Shown: piece after piece, positions 8,993 to 15,534 of the stretch | Layout: every line of letters begins with the position of its first letter | How positions within the stretch are numbered: the stretch's first letter is position 1 | Source: a virus | DNA: 26,206 nt | Reading direction: 5' to 3' (one strand) | Virus record (IMG/VR): IMGVR_UViG_3300008954_000239 | Coordinates: 1-26,206 of that record | The notes under the pieces: model-generated | What the model was told of the DNA's origin: nothing | The model's input: only the letters and a program-made list of their open reading frames with translations | The model's database searches: none | Position numbers and translations under genes: made by a program

Positions 8993-9427
8993 ATGGCATA
9001 TAAAGGTAAATATAAACCAAAGAACCCACAAAAGTATATAGGTGACCCAACGAAAATAATCTATAGAAGTTTATGGGAAAGAAAATTTATGGTTTTCTGT
9101 GATACCCAAGATAATATCATGGAATGGGGTTCGGAAGAAGTAGTTGTACCATATGTATCACCTGTGGATAAAAGAATGCATCGATATTTTGTTGATTTTT
9201 TGGTTAAAGTAAAAAGAAAAAATGGAATAAAAGAAACCCTACTAATAGAAATAAAACCAAAAAAACAATGTTGCGCTCCAGTTAAAAAGAAAAGAATTAC
9301 GAAATCATATATCTGTGATGTAAAGAACTGGAGTGTAAATAGTGCAAAATGGAAGGCGGCAGAAGAATTTGCGGATAACCGAGGATGGAAATTTAAAGTA
9401 TTAACCGAAGATACTTTATTGAGGTAG
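8993..9427 (+). CDS. gp4: Head completion protein gp4
   Basis: T4 gp4 family, about 144 residues. The start MAYKGKYKPKNPQKYIGDP followed by IIYRSLWERKFMVFCD, EWGSEEVVVPY and KRMHRYFVDFLVKV is the family core, resembling a restriction-endonuclease-like fold (E-E...DF-x-E-K: WERKFM, DFLVKV, IEIKPK). gp4 closes the head after packaging and, with gp50/gp65 synonyms in T4, prepares it for tail joining. I chose the second ATG (8993) because T4-like gp4 proteins begin Met-Ala-x-Lys; the in-frame ATG at 8987 would add only Met-Tyr. No good Shine-Dalgarno is visible before either start. It is the first gene of the plus-strand tail operon. Confidence 0.92.
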   Translation: MAYKGKYKPKNPQKYIGDPTKIIYRSLWERKFMVFCDTQDNIMEWGSEEVVVPYVSPVDKRMHRYFVDFLVKVKRKNGIKETLLIEIKPKKQCCAPVKKKRITKSYICDVKNWSVNSAKWKAAEEFADNRGWKFKVLTEDTLLR

Positions 9428-9429
9428 AT

Positions 9430-10368
9430 ATGGCAAAAAAATATAAAAAAACATCTCGTCTTATGCAAAGAGTCGAAGAAAGAAAAAAGAGGACTATTAA
9501 GACCGGCCGTGCTGGATTAAAACCACTTCGTGCGCGGAAAACTGAACGGAAAACTGAAGTAGTAGCAACTCCCAGCAACTATAAAGCAAAAGTCACTATA
9601 GACAGACAAGATGTGGTAGACGAAAAGAAAGAAGAAGACCCCACTATAGCACTAAGAAAAAAAGCAGAGGAAAGATTAAAAAAAATGGCTTCTGGTGCTG
9701 ACTTTACTGATATGGCAGTAAATGTATTTGATGAATTAAAAGAAATTAGAGATGCTGTTGGCGCTCCCAAGTTTGGCTCTGCGGGGATTAAGTGGATGAG
9801 GGATAGTATTACGGCACTTAACGAAATAGCAGATATTTCCGTAGAAGAAAAATTTATTAGAGATGAAAAAAGACTGATGACCACAAGAGGATTTAAACGA
9901 GAAGGTCAGATGTTCATGTTTAATTACCAACCAGCACATAAATCTAAATTGAAATATTATGATACATTCCCTGTGATTTTTATTTTAAAAAAAGAAAGTG
10001 ATGGATTCTTGGGAATCAATCTTCACTATTTACCCCCACAATTAAGAGAAAAGGTATTTCTTAATTTATTATCACTCACAAGTGGTGGTTTAGAAACGGA
10101 CAATACAAGACTCATATTGATATATGAAACATTAATGTCTAGACCAAAATTTAGACATTGGATAAAACCTTGTATTAAAAAATATCTCTATAAAAGAGTC
10201 GATTCGTTTATGTTGCGTATACCACCAGAAGATTGGTATATTGCAACCTTCCTTCCTCTAGAAAGATTTCTCAAGAAACATAGAAGCCTAGTTTGGGTAG
10301 AAACTAGGCAAAAAATATTACAAGATAGACTACATAGTGATAAAGAAGAAAAAGGATATAGTAAGTAA
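9430..10368 (+). CDS. Conserved T4-like phage protein, unassigned, basic N-terminus
   Basis: A 312-residue protein I do not place with confidence. Residues 1-55 are very basic (KKYKKTSRLMQRVEERKK, KPLRARKTERK), suitable for nucleic-acid contact. Residues ~75-135 are helical. The core at ~160-225 reads FMFNYQPAHK, LKYYDTFPVIFIL, DGFLGINLHYLPP, a pattern I recall as conserved in marine T4-like phages. T4 has gene 2 (DNA-end protector) beside gene 4, so this could be a functional counterpart, but I see no gp2-specific signature. GAGG, lying across the end of gp4, serves as its ribosome site; the stop overlaps the next start (TAATG), indicating tight coupling. Confidence 0.85.
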   Translation: MAKKYKKTSRLMQRVEERKKRTIKTGRAGLKPLRARKTERKTEVVATPSNYKAKVTIDRQDVVDEKKEEDPTIALRKKAEERLKKMASGADFTDMAVNVFDELKEIRDAVGAPKFGSAGIKWMRDSITALNEIADISVEEKFIRDEKRLMTTRGFKREGQMFMFNYQPAHKSKLKYYDTFPVIFILKKESDGFLGINLHYLPPQLREKVFLNLLSLTSGGLETDNTRLILIYETLMSRPKFRHWIKPCIKKYLYKRVDSFMLRIPPEDWYIATFLPLERFLKKHRSLVWVETRQKILQDRLHSDKEEKGYSK

Positions 10369-11138
10369 TGGGATATAGTTCAAATAAAATTGCTTCGGGA
10401 AGAAGTGACATTAAAAGCACAATAGAACAATTCAAGAGTGCATCTGGAATTGGTATATTATCTCCTGCAAGGTATGAAATTATGATTGCATCTCCTAGTC
10501 CAATTGGAGAAAGTAGACATACCGATGTATTGCGTGGTATGGGATTTTCTGGTATTGATGCTATGAGAAGACTCAGTGAAACTTGCGAAGTTGCAATGTT
10601 TCCTGGCAGAAATATATCATCTCAACCAAATAAAATTTACGGACCAGTCAGAGAGATGCCTTATGAAAATATTTACTCTGGAGATTTAGACCTAACATTT
10701 AGAGTTGGTCAAGATATGTTTGAAAGAGTATATTTTGAACAGTGGATGGATTCTGTTATGAATAAATATAACCACAAACATAAATATTATGATGATTATG
10801 TAAGGGACATATACATATCTCAACTTACAAAAGACGACAGTGTCGTATATCAAGTTGTACTACGAGAGTGTTGGCCAAAAACAGTAAATCCATTAGCACT
10901 TGGTGCAGCGGCAACAGATGATTATCAAAAACAAAGTGTTTCTATTGCTTTCCGTAAATATGAAGTAATAGATAAAGATAACCAAACAAGTAACGAAATA
11001 CCACTACTACTACAAAGACATGTGGTTGGAGTTACAAGACCAGACCTTATGCGTGGCCCAAACCCATTCGGTGATATACCAGAATTCCTACAAAGACCAG
11101 AAGACTTTGGTGTTCCACCATTCTTATCCCCCTTTTAA
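10368..11138 (+). CDS. gp54: Tail-tube-like baseplate protein (gp54/gp19 family)
   Basis: A 256-residue protein with the tail-tube fold pattern shared by T4 gp19 and the tube initiator gp54: ARYEIMIASP near residue 34, CEVAMFPGRNISSQ (~75), a variable loop, DLDLTFRVGQDMFERVYFEQ (~107) and a closing VVLRECWPKTVNPLAL ... QSVSIAFRKYEV (~165-205). An N-terminal ~30-residue arm and a proline-rich tail (PDLMRGPNPFGDIPEF) extend beyond a plain tube subunit. This and its place among baseplate/tape-measure genes favour the initiator rather than the major tube protein. Its start overlaps the preceding stop. Whether it is strictly orthologous to gp54 is uncertain. Confidence 0.8.
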   Translation: MGYSSNKIASGRSDIKSTIEQFKSASGIGILSPARYEIMIASPSPIGESRHTDVLRGMGFSGIDAMRRLSETCEVAMFPGRNISSQPNKIYGPVREMPYENIYSGDLDLTFRVGQDMFERVYFEQWMDSVMNKYNHKHKYYDDYVRDIYISQLTKDDSVVYQVVLRECWPKTVNPLALGAAATDDYQKQSVSIAFRKYEVIDKDNQTSNEIPLLLQRHVVGVTRPDLMRGPNPFGDIPEFLQRPEDFGVPPFLSPF

Positions 11139-11164
11139 AATGACATTGAGGAGAAATAAATACT

Positions 11165-11878
11165 ATGCCATTACCAACAATTGAAGTACCAAAGTACAAA
11201 TTAAAAATACCATCTTCGGGAAAGATGGTTACATATCGTCCATTTCTAGTAAAAGAAGAAAAGATACTTCTAACAGCACTAGAAACTTCCACAGATGACG
11301 GGGCACTTACAGAGGCGCTTGTTAATCTAATTAATAGTTGTATTATAACAAAAGATATAAAGATTGAATCACTTCCACCTTTTGATTTAGAATACATCTT
11401 TCTTCAACTTAGAGCAAAATCTGTCGGAGAAACTGTAGAAGTAGAAATAAAATGTAAAAATGAAGATTGTTCTCTGAGTAAATTTCCATGGGAAATTGAT
11501 ATAACAAAAATGGAAATTAAAAAGAATAAAGAACATACAAATAAAATAGAACTATCGGATGAACTTGGTATTATTATGAAATATCCTACAACAGAAAATA
11601 GTTATGGTTTAGATATTAAAAATACTGAAGATATTTTTGGTGTGATTGCTAGTTGTGTAGATTCAATCTATACAAATGAAGAAGTATTTTCGAATAAAGA
11701 CCACACAAAAGAAGAAATTGAATCGTTTATAGAACAACTATCCCCAGAATACTTTAAAAAAATAGTTGGTTTTTTCGAAACTATGCCAAGCATGAATAAT
11801 GATGTTGAATGCACTTGTCCAAAATGTGGGGAAACAACTACTGTAGGATTTAGGGGAATAGACGATTTTTTTATCTAA
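11165..11878 (+). CDS. gp26: gp26-type baseplate/tail-assembly protein (T4_baseplate family)
   Basis: A 237-residue member of the T4 gp26 family. It begins MPLPTIEVPKYKLKIPSSGK and continues VTYRPFLVKEEKILLTALE and LPPFDLEYIFLQLRAKSVGE, a highly typical opening. Cysteines C97/C102 and C218/C221 (with C216) are spaced like a zinc ribbon. A GGAGAAAT ribosome site precedes the ATG. In T4, gp26 is needed for hub assembly. Here the gene stands just before the tape measure, the position of the gpG-type tail chaperone in lambda-like phages. Its last codons are GAT TTT TTT ATC TAA, providing a T-TTT-TTT slip site; see the frameshift feature, which would extend it to about 301 residues. Confidence 0.92.
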   Translation: MPLPTIEVPKYKLKIPSSGKMVTYRPFLVKEEKILLTALETSTDDGALTEALVNLINSCIITKDIKIESLPPFDLEYIFLQLRAKSVGETVEVEIKCKNEDCSLSKFPWEIDITKMEIKKNKEHTNKIELSDELGIIMKYPTTENSYGLDIKNTEDIFGVIASCVDSIYTNEEVFSNKDHTKEEIESFIEQLSPEYFKKIVGFFETMPSMNNDVECTCPKCGETTTVGFRGIDDFFI

Positions 11879-11959
11879 GTCTCTGTCATACTAATCTGAT
11901 GACTTATTATCAGGTTAATTTTCAAATGATGCATCATCATAAATATAGTTTGACAGAGA
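11866..11959 (+). promoter_or_regulatory. Candidate programmed -1 ribosomal frameshift site with three-way-junction stimulator
   Basis: The gp26 frame runs GAT TTT TTT ATC TAA, so T TTT TTT at 11866-11872 is a correctly phased -1 slippery heptamer two codons before the stop. Seven nucleotides later a perfect 9-bp stem starts (TCTCTGTCA at 11880-11888 with TGACAGAGA at 11951-11959). It encloses an 8-bp hairpin (11893-11900 with 11909-11916, one U-G pair) and a 6-bp hairpin (ATGATG 11926-11931 with CATCAT 11935-11940). Slippage would continue into a frame open to 12069. Spacing and structure fit known -1 signals. That it works is inference. Confidence 0.7.
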
Positions 11960-12069
11960 TAGAAAATATGATACCGTGGGAAAGACAGATATATCTTTCA
12001 TTATTAAAAAATTATATACAGGAAGAAAATAAAAATATAGAATCTAAAATGAATAAGGGACTAGGATAG
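11899..12069 (+). CDS. Small tail-assembly ORF, probably the frameshift extension of gp26
   Basis: A 56-codon frame beginning at ATG 11899 and ending TAG 12067-12069, two bases before the tape-measure start. It encodes a helical peptide with YSLTEIENMIPWERQIYLSL, a pattern I recall in short proteins encoded before tape measures in marine T4-like phages and similar in style to the C-terminal part of tail chaperones (gpT-like). No Shine-Dalgarno precedes the ATG, and that ATG lies inside the arm of a predicted hairpin. The frame is also open upstream to 11854 and is in the -1 phase relative to gp26. I therefore think it is mainly made as a gp26-fusion tail of about 65 residues; independent translation is the alternative. 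Confidence 0.7.
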   Translation: MTYYQVNFQMMHHHKYSLTEIENMIPWERQIYLSLLKNYIQEENKNIESKMNKGLG

Positions 12070-12070
12070 T

Positions 12071-14101
12071 ATGGCCAGAACATTACAAGAAGCAACGCAA
12101 CATATGAAAGGTGTAGGAAGAAAAGAGAGTATTGCTCTTGCCTCATATTTACAGCGCGCTGTCTTGAGAACCGAACATCTATTAGAAGATATCATACAAA
12201 GTGGTGCTATAGAAAATATGAAAAGGGGAAGTTCTAAAGAAGGTCAAGACATGCTTGACCGTATCCTTGAACTTGCAAAGGAGGCTAAAGGTAAATCTGC
12301 GGCAGAAACGACAGAAATTAATGGTAGAATAAGTGCTATTGTTAAAACATTAGAAAAATCTGGCAAAGATGGTGCAAAACTTGTAGAGGGATTGAAAAAA
12401 AGTGGAGTAGTTGATGCGGTAAGCAAAAGAGCAACTATTGGTGAATTGTTCAAGGATGAAATAAAAGGAAAAGTAGAAGGCTTCAAAGATACAATGATTA
12501 GAAAAATACCAATGGTGGGTGGTATACTTGCAAATGTAAGAAAAGCGCATATTGCGGGGAAACAAGCAGAAGCAGATGAAATGGCGAAAGGCCAATCAGC
12601 AGACGAAGAAGAAAAACAAGAAAAACAAAGAGCAGATGTTGCACATAAAGATGCCTCAGACTCGAAGAAGGCACTGGAAAAAGTTGCAGATGCTACTTCA
12701 TCTACTGCGGAATCTACAGGAGGCATAGAAGCCGCGACTACAGAAGAAGAATATGATGCTGGGGAAGAAGAAAGAGAAGGAAAGAAGAAGAGCAAGTTAG
12801 GAAAAATGTTTGGGGGATTATCTGGACTAGTTTCAGGCAGGCGCAAAGAGGGTGGTGGTGCGGGAGGTCTTATAGGTGATTTGTTTGGTCCTGCTTTGGG
12901 TGGTGCTTTTATGGCGGCACTTGGACCAGTTCTAGGTGGTCTGGGTTCAGCCCTTGGTGTAGTTGGCAGTGTATTATCAAGTCCCTTGGTTCTTGCGGCG
13001 GGGGCTGCGATGGTTGGTTTTTGGGCTGGTGGAAAACTCTTTGAAGAGTGGTTAGGTCCAATGATGGATGCATCATTTAAAAAGGACATGGATGCAAGAG
13101 CAAGTGTTCATGCGCAAGAAAAGAAAGATGTGTTTGTACAAGGTGAAGGTGGAGAAAAATTAGCAGTATATAATGTTGGTGATAAAATGTTATCCGAAAC
13201 TGCCGCAATTGAAGCACTAGGTGGAAAAGGTAAACTAGAAGAAGCACTTGCTGACGAAAATTCTGGTGTAACAAGAGCAACTGTTACGGTTTCTGCCCAT
13301 ACTGGAAGAGCAAAGGGTGGGGGACAAGAAATGTTTGGTTCTCTGGAAGAACTTGAACAATTTTCTGGACAAAAGTCAGCATCGGATGCTATTGCAAGAG
13401 GTGGGAGTGGAGTAAATGCACAGTTCCTTGAAAATATGCGTAGGGACTTTAGAAATGACGAACAACATTATCTGGATATAATGACAAGAAAGTTTGAACT
13501 TGACGATTATGCTTCCGCGGAAGCACAAGAAGAAGCATTTGAAACTAGAGCATACGATACAAGAGTGAATGTTAATAAATATCGAGGGAGTGCAAAACGG
13601 TTGGGATTAATGAAGGAATTCAATGCAACGATACAAGCATTCCCCTTTGTATCCAAAGCAATGGGTGGAATGTTGGACAATCTTAGAGCAGATGTTGAAG
13701 AGATAGGTGGTAAATATCGTGTTACTGGAAATCTTGGTAATGTGTTTGGTGGTGACATAACCTCTGAACAATACTTAAAAGAATACGGTGAACCATCTAA
13801 ACAAGGACCATCTTTACATGAAGGCGGAGTTATAAGTGGAACTAGAGATATAACAGCAACACTTAGACCCAACGAAGCAGTAATACCACTTGATGACCCA
13901 AACATTTTACAAATGATACAAATGGTAACAACAAATGCAATGTCAAAGGGTAGTAATATATTAGATGGAGCAGTTGCTGGTTCTGCAATATTTGCACCAT
14001 CTACTTCAAATAACATTGTTAATAATAATGACACCGTGTATGCATATTCGCCTACAACCAGAAATCCAGAAAAAACATACAACAGAGTAACTTACCAATA
14101 A
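12071..14101 (+). CDS. Tail tape measure protein
   Basis: A 676-residue tape measure. The N-terminal ~240 residues are charged and helical (coiled-coil-prone: EEEKQEKQRADVAHK). Residues ~263-320 form long Gly/Ala-rich hydrophobic segments (GPALGGAFMAALGPVLGG, SPLVLAAGAAMVGFWAGG), typical of the part that enters the membrane during DNA injection. The C-terminus at ~583-605 has LHEGGVISG and RPNEAVIPLDDP, the GG-(I/V) ... EAVIPL signature of many tape measures. Length is close to T4 gp29 (590), so a tail near T4 length is expected. The start follows the stop of the small chaperone frame by one base and uses AGGAT as ribosome site. It ends just before a bidirectional terminator. Confidence 0.88.
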   Translation: MARTLQEATQHMKGVGRKESIALASYLQRAVLRTEHLLEDIIQSGAIENMKRGSSKEGQDMLDRILELAKEAKGKSAAETTEINGRISAIVKTLEKSGKDGAKLVEGLKKSGVVDAVSKRATIGELFKDEIKGKVEGFKDTMIRKIPMVGGILANVRKAHIAGKQAEADEMAKGQSADEEEKQEKQRADVAHKDASDSKKALEKVADATSSTAESTGGIEAATTEEEYDAGEEEREGKKKSKLGKMFGGLSGLVSGRRKEGGGAGGLIGDLFGPALGGAFMAALGPVLGGLGSALGVVGSVLSSPLVLAAGAAMVGFWAGGKLFEEWLGPMMDASFKKDMDARASVHAQEKKDVFVQGEGGEKLAVYNVGDKMLSETAAIEALGGKGKLEEALADENSGVTRATVTVSAHTGRAKGGGQEMFGSLEELEQFSGQKSASDAIARGGSGVNAQFLENMRRDFRNDEQHYLDIMTRKFELDDYASAEAQEEAFETRAYDTRVNVNKYRGSAKRLGLMKEFNATIQAFPFVSKAMGGMLDNLRADVEEIGGKYRVTGNLGNVFGGDITSEQYLKEYGEPSKQGPSLHEGGVISGTRDITATLRPNEAVIPLDDPNILQMIQMVTTNAMSKGSNILDGAVAGSAIFAPSTSNNIVNNNDTVYAYSPTTRNPEKTYNRVTYQ

Positions 14102-14104
14102 AAA

Positions 14105-14132
14105 AACAAGAGAGGTAAAAACCTCTCCTGTT
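14105..14132. terminator. Bidirectional intrinsic terminator between tape measure and gp32
   Basis: The inverted repeat AACAAGAGAGGT / ACCTCTCCTGTT (one mismatch) has a 4-nt AAAA loop. On the minus strand the stem GAGAGGT-ACCTCTC is followed by TTGTTTTTTT, a strong U-tract that would end the gp33-gp32 transcript. On the plus strand the tail is CTGTTCTG, a weaker terminator for the tape-measure operon. The two operons converge here. Confidence 0.85.
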
Positions 14133-14159
14133 CTGTTGACCAAAATAAAATATTAAATA

Positions 14160-15071
14160 TTAATCATTTGCCAACTTTTCAAAGTAGGATAAAGCATCAT
14201 CTTCTTTAGATTCATCACCAAATGCTTTCTCTGCTCTGGCAGAACCATCATCAGAAGAATCATCATTTGTACCAAACTTTGAACTCACCTCTCTCTGCGC
14301 TTCCTCGATTTCTTCTGCACTTGTCACAATACCACTACCAGATACGACGCTTTCGAATCGACTCTTGAGTTGTCCATAATCTTTAAAGTTAGAAGCATCG
14401 GTAAACTCTTTGAGAGAATATTGCTTTTTCCATAGTTCTTCAAGTTTTGCATCATCACCATCAAGAAGTTTAGACGATGATTCAAATTCACTCTTATCGT
14501 AGTTGATAAAACCTGCAACCTTGCGAACCTTTAATTTAAAGTTTGCACCGTTCCAAAAATCAAATGGGTTGATAGCGTCTTCATCTTCAAATTCTGGATT
14601 CATTGATTCATTAACTTTATCAAAAATCTTCTTGCCAAATTTATAAAGGAAATTCTTTCCTTCGTTTTGAGGATTGGCGGGGTCACTAACTACAAAGATA
14701 TTGGCAGTATATGATAATCTTCGTTTTCTGCTTCTTGCAATATCTTTATCTTTTTCGATTCCACTGTTCCATAGTTCACTGTTTGCTTCACATACAGGAC
14801 ATTTTCCGCCAGTAGTTGTTGGACAATTTTCAATAAACCATCCACCCTTTCCTTTGAATCCGTGATTAAATGTTCTTGCCCAAGGTAGGTCTTCGCCATC
14901 TGGTGCAGGAAGGAATCGAATAACTGCATATCCGTTACTTGATTTGTCCAACTCTGGCTTCCAGAATCTATCGTCTTTGTAGGATTCTGAACCTTTATTA
15001 AGTTTTGTAATTTCATCGGTAAGACGGCCGATATTTGATTTTGAATTTTTCTTCATATTGCTAAATGACAT
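14160..15071 (-). CDS. gp32: Single-stranded DNA-binding protein gp32
   Basis: A 303-residue T4 gp32 homologue (T4: 301). Residues ~35-80 contain FWKPELDKSSNGYAVIRFLP and WARTFNHGFKGKGGWFIENC. The zinc-binding set is H70, C83, C91, C94 (HGF ... NCPTTTGGKCPVC), equivalent to the His/Cys3 site of T4 gp32. The OB-fold core follows (RRLSYTANIFVVSDP, FLYKFGKKIFDKV, NPFDFWNGANFKLK). The C-terminus is acidic (DDSSDDGSARAEK, DESKEDDALSYFE) as needed to contact replication partners. A GGAGAAT site precedes ATG. The gene has its own sigma70-like promoter at 15140-15167 and a terminator downstream, so it can be expressed strongly and independently. It coats single-stranded DNA in replication, recombination and repair. 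Confidence 0.97.
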   Translation of the reverse strand: MSFSNMKKNSKSNIGRLTDEITKLNKGSESYKDDRFWKPELDKSSNGYAVIRFLPAPDGEDLPWARTFNHGFKGKGGWFIENCPTTTGGKCPVCEANSELWNSGIEKDKDIARSRKRRLSYTANIFVVSDPANPQNEGKNFLYKFGKKIFDKVNESMNPEFEDEDAINPFDFWNGANFKLKVRKVAGFINYDKSEFESSSKLLDGDDAKLEELWKKQYSLKEFTDASNFKDYGQLKSRFESVVSGSGIVTSAEEIEEAQREVSSKFGTNDDSSDDGSARAEKAFGDESKEDDALSYFEKLAND

Positions 15072-15139
15072 ATGATTCTCCTTTTGTTTTTGTGTACTAA
15101 ATGTACGATGTATACGAAATATTCATTAACTATGTGTAT

Positions 15140-15167
15140 AGTATATTCTATATATAAGTAAAGTCAA
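15140..15167 (-). promoter_or_regulatory. Sigma70-type promoter for gp32
   Basis: Minus-strand TTGACT (15167-15162) and TATACT (15145-15140) are separated by 16 nt. Each box has 5 of 6 consensus bases. The start of transcription would be near 15133, leaving a leader of about 60 nt before the gp32 ATG, long enough for autogenous translational control as known for T4 gp32 (no specific structure seen). Confidence 0.8.
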
Positions 15168-15186
15168 GTATTATTTTAGATATTTT

Positions 15187-15405
15187 TTATAATGGCAGTG
15201 TGGATACTTTTGGTAGGAGATTGTAATCCCTTCCTTCTGCTTCAATCTTTTCTTTGATTGGTTTTGTTATAATCTTGGCGGCAACCTTTGGTTCAATGTT
15301 GTGTTTTTCGCAAATAGCCAATACAGAATCAATATACGAACCATTTTCTGCCGCATATCTCTCGACCTCTTCTGAAAAGGTATCTTCTATTTCTTTATAA
15401 ATCAT
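15187..15405 (-). CDS. gp33: Late transcription coactivator gp33
   Basis: A 72-residue protein resembling the short gp33 of marine T4-like phages: IDSVLAICEKHNIEPKVAAK, then IITKPIKEKIEAEGRDYNLLP and a C-terminal LPL. In T4, gp33 bridges host RNA polymerase (beta flap) and the sliding clamp, turning on late promoters together with gp55; the hydrophobic-acidic end is the clamp-binding part, here VSTLPL. T4 gp33 is longer (112). It lies upstream of gp32 on the same strand, with its own promoter at 15441-15468; the pair forms an isolated replication/regulation island between two virion-gene blocks. AAGGAATACTAG precedes ATG. Confidence 0.85.
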   Translation of the reverse strand: MIYKEIEDTFSEEVERYAAENGSYIDSVLAICEKHNIEPKVAAKIITKPIKEKIEAEGRDYNLLPKVSTLPL

Positions 15406-15440
15406 ATCTAGTATTCCTTAATATTAAAATCCATTCATTA

Positions 15441-15468
15441 ATTATACTAAACATTTACAACTTGTCAA
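15441..15468 (-). promoter_or_regulatory. Consensus sigma70 promoter for gp33
   Basis: Minus-strand TTGACA (15468-15463), a 16-nt spacer and TATAAT (15446-15441): both boxes match consensus completely. Transcription would start near 15434, about 30 nt before the gp33 ATG. It lies in the 129-bp space that separates gp33 from the divergent 949-residue virion gene, so host polymerase can express gp33 before late genes come on. Confidence 0.88.
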
Positions 15469-15534
15469 TAATAAACATTATATATAGTAGGTAATATTAC
15501 TGATAATTAATTTCCTTTAGGAGAAAAACCAAAG

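Noticed and set aside
12244-13089. A 281-codon minus-strand open frame
   Set aside because: It lies wholly inside the tape measure, has Ser/Pro-rich low-complexity antisense composition and no ribosome site; the tape measure has clear family signs.
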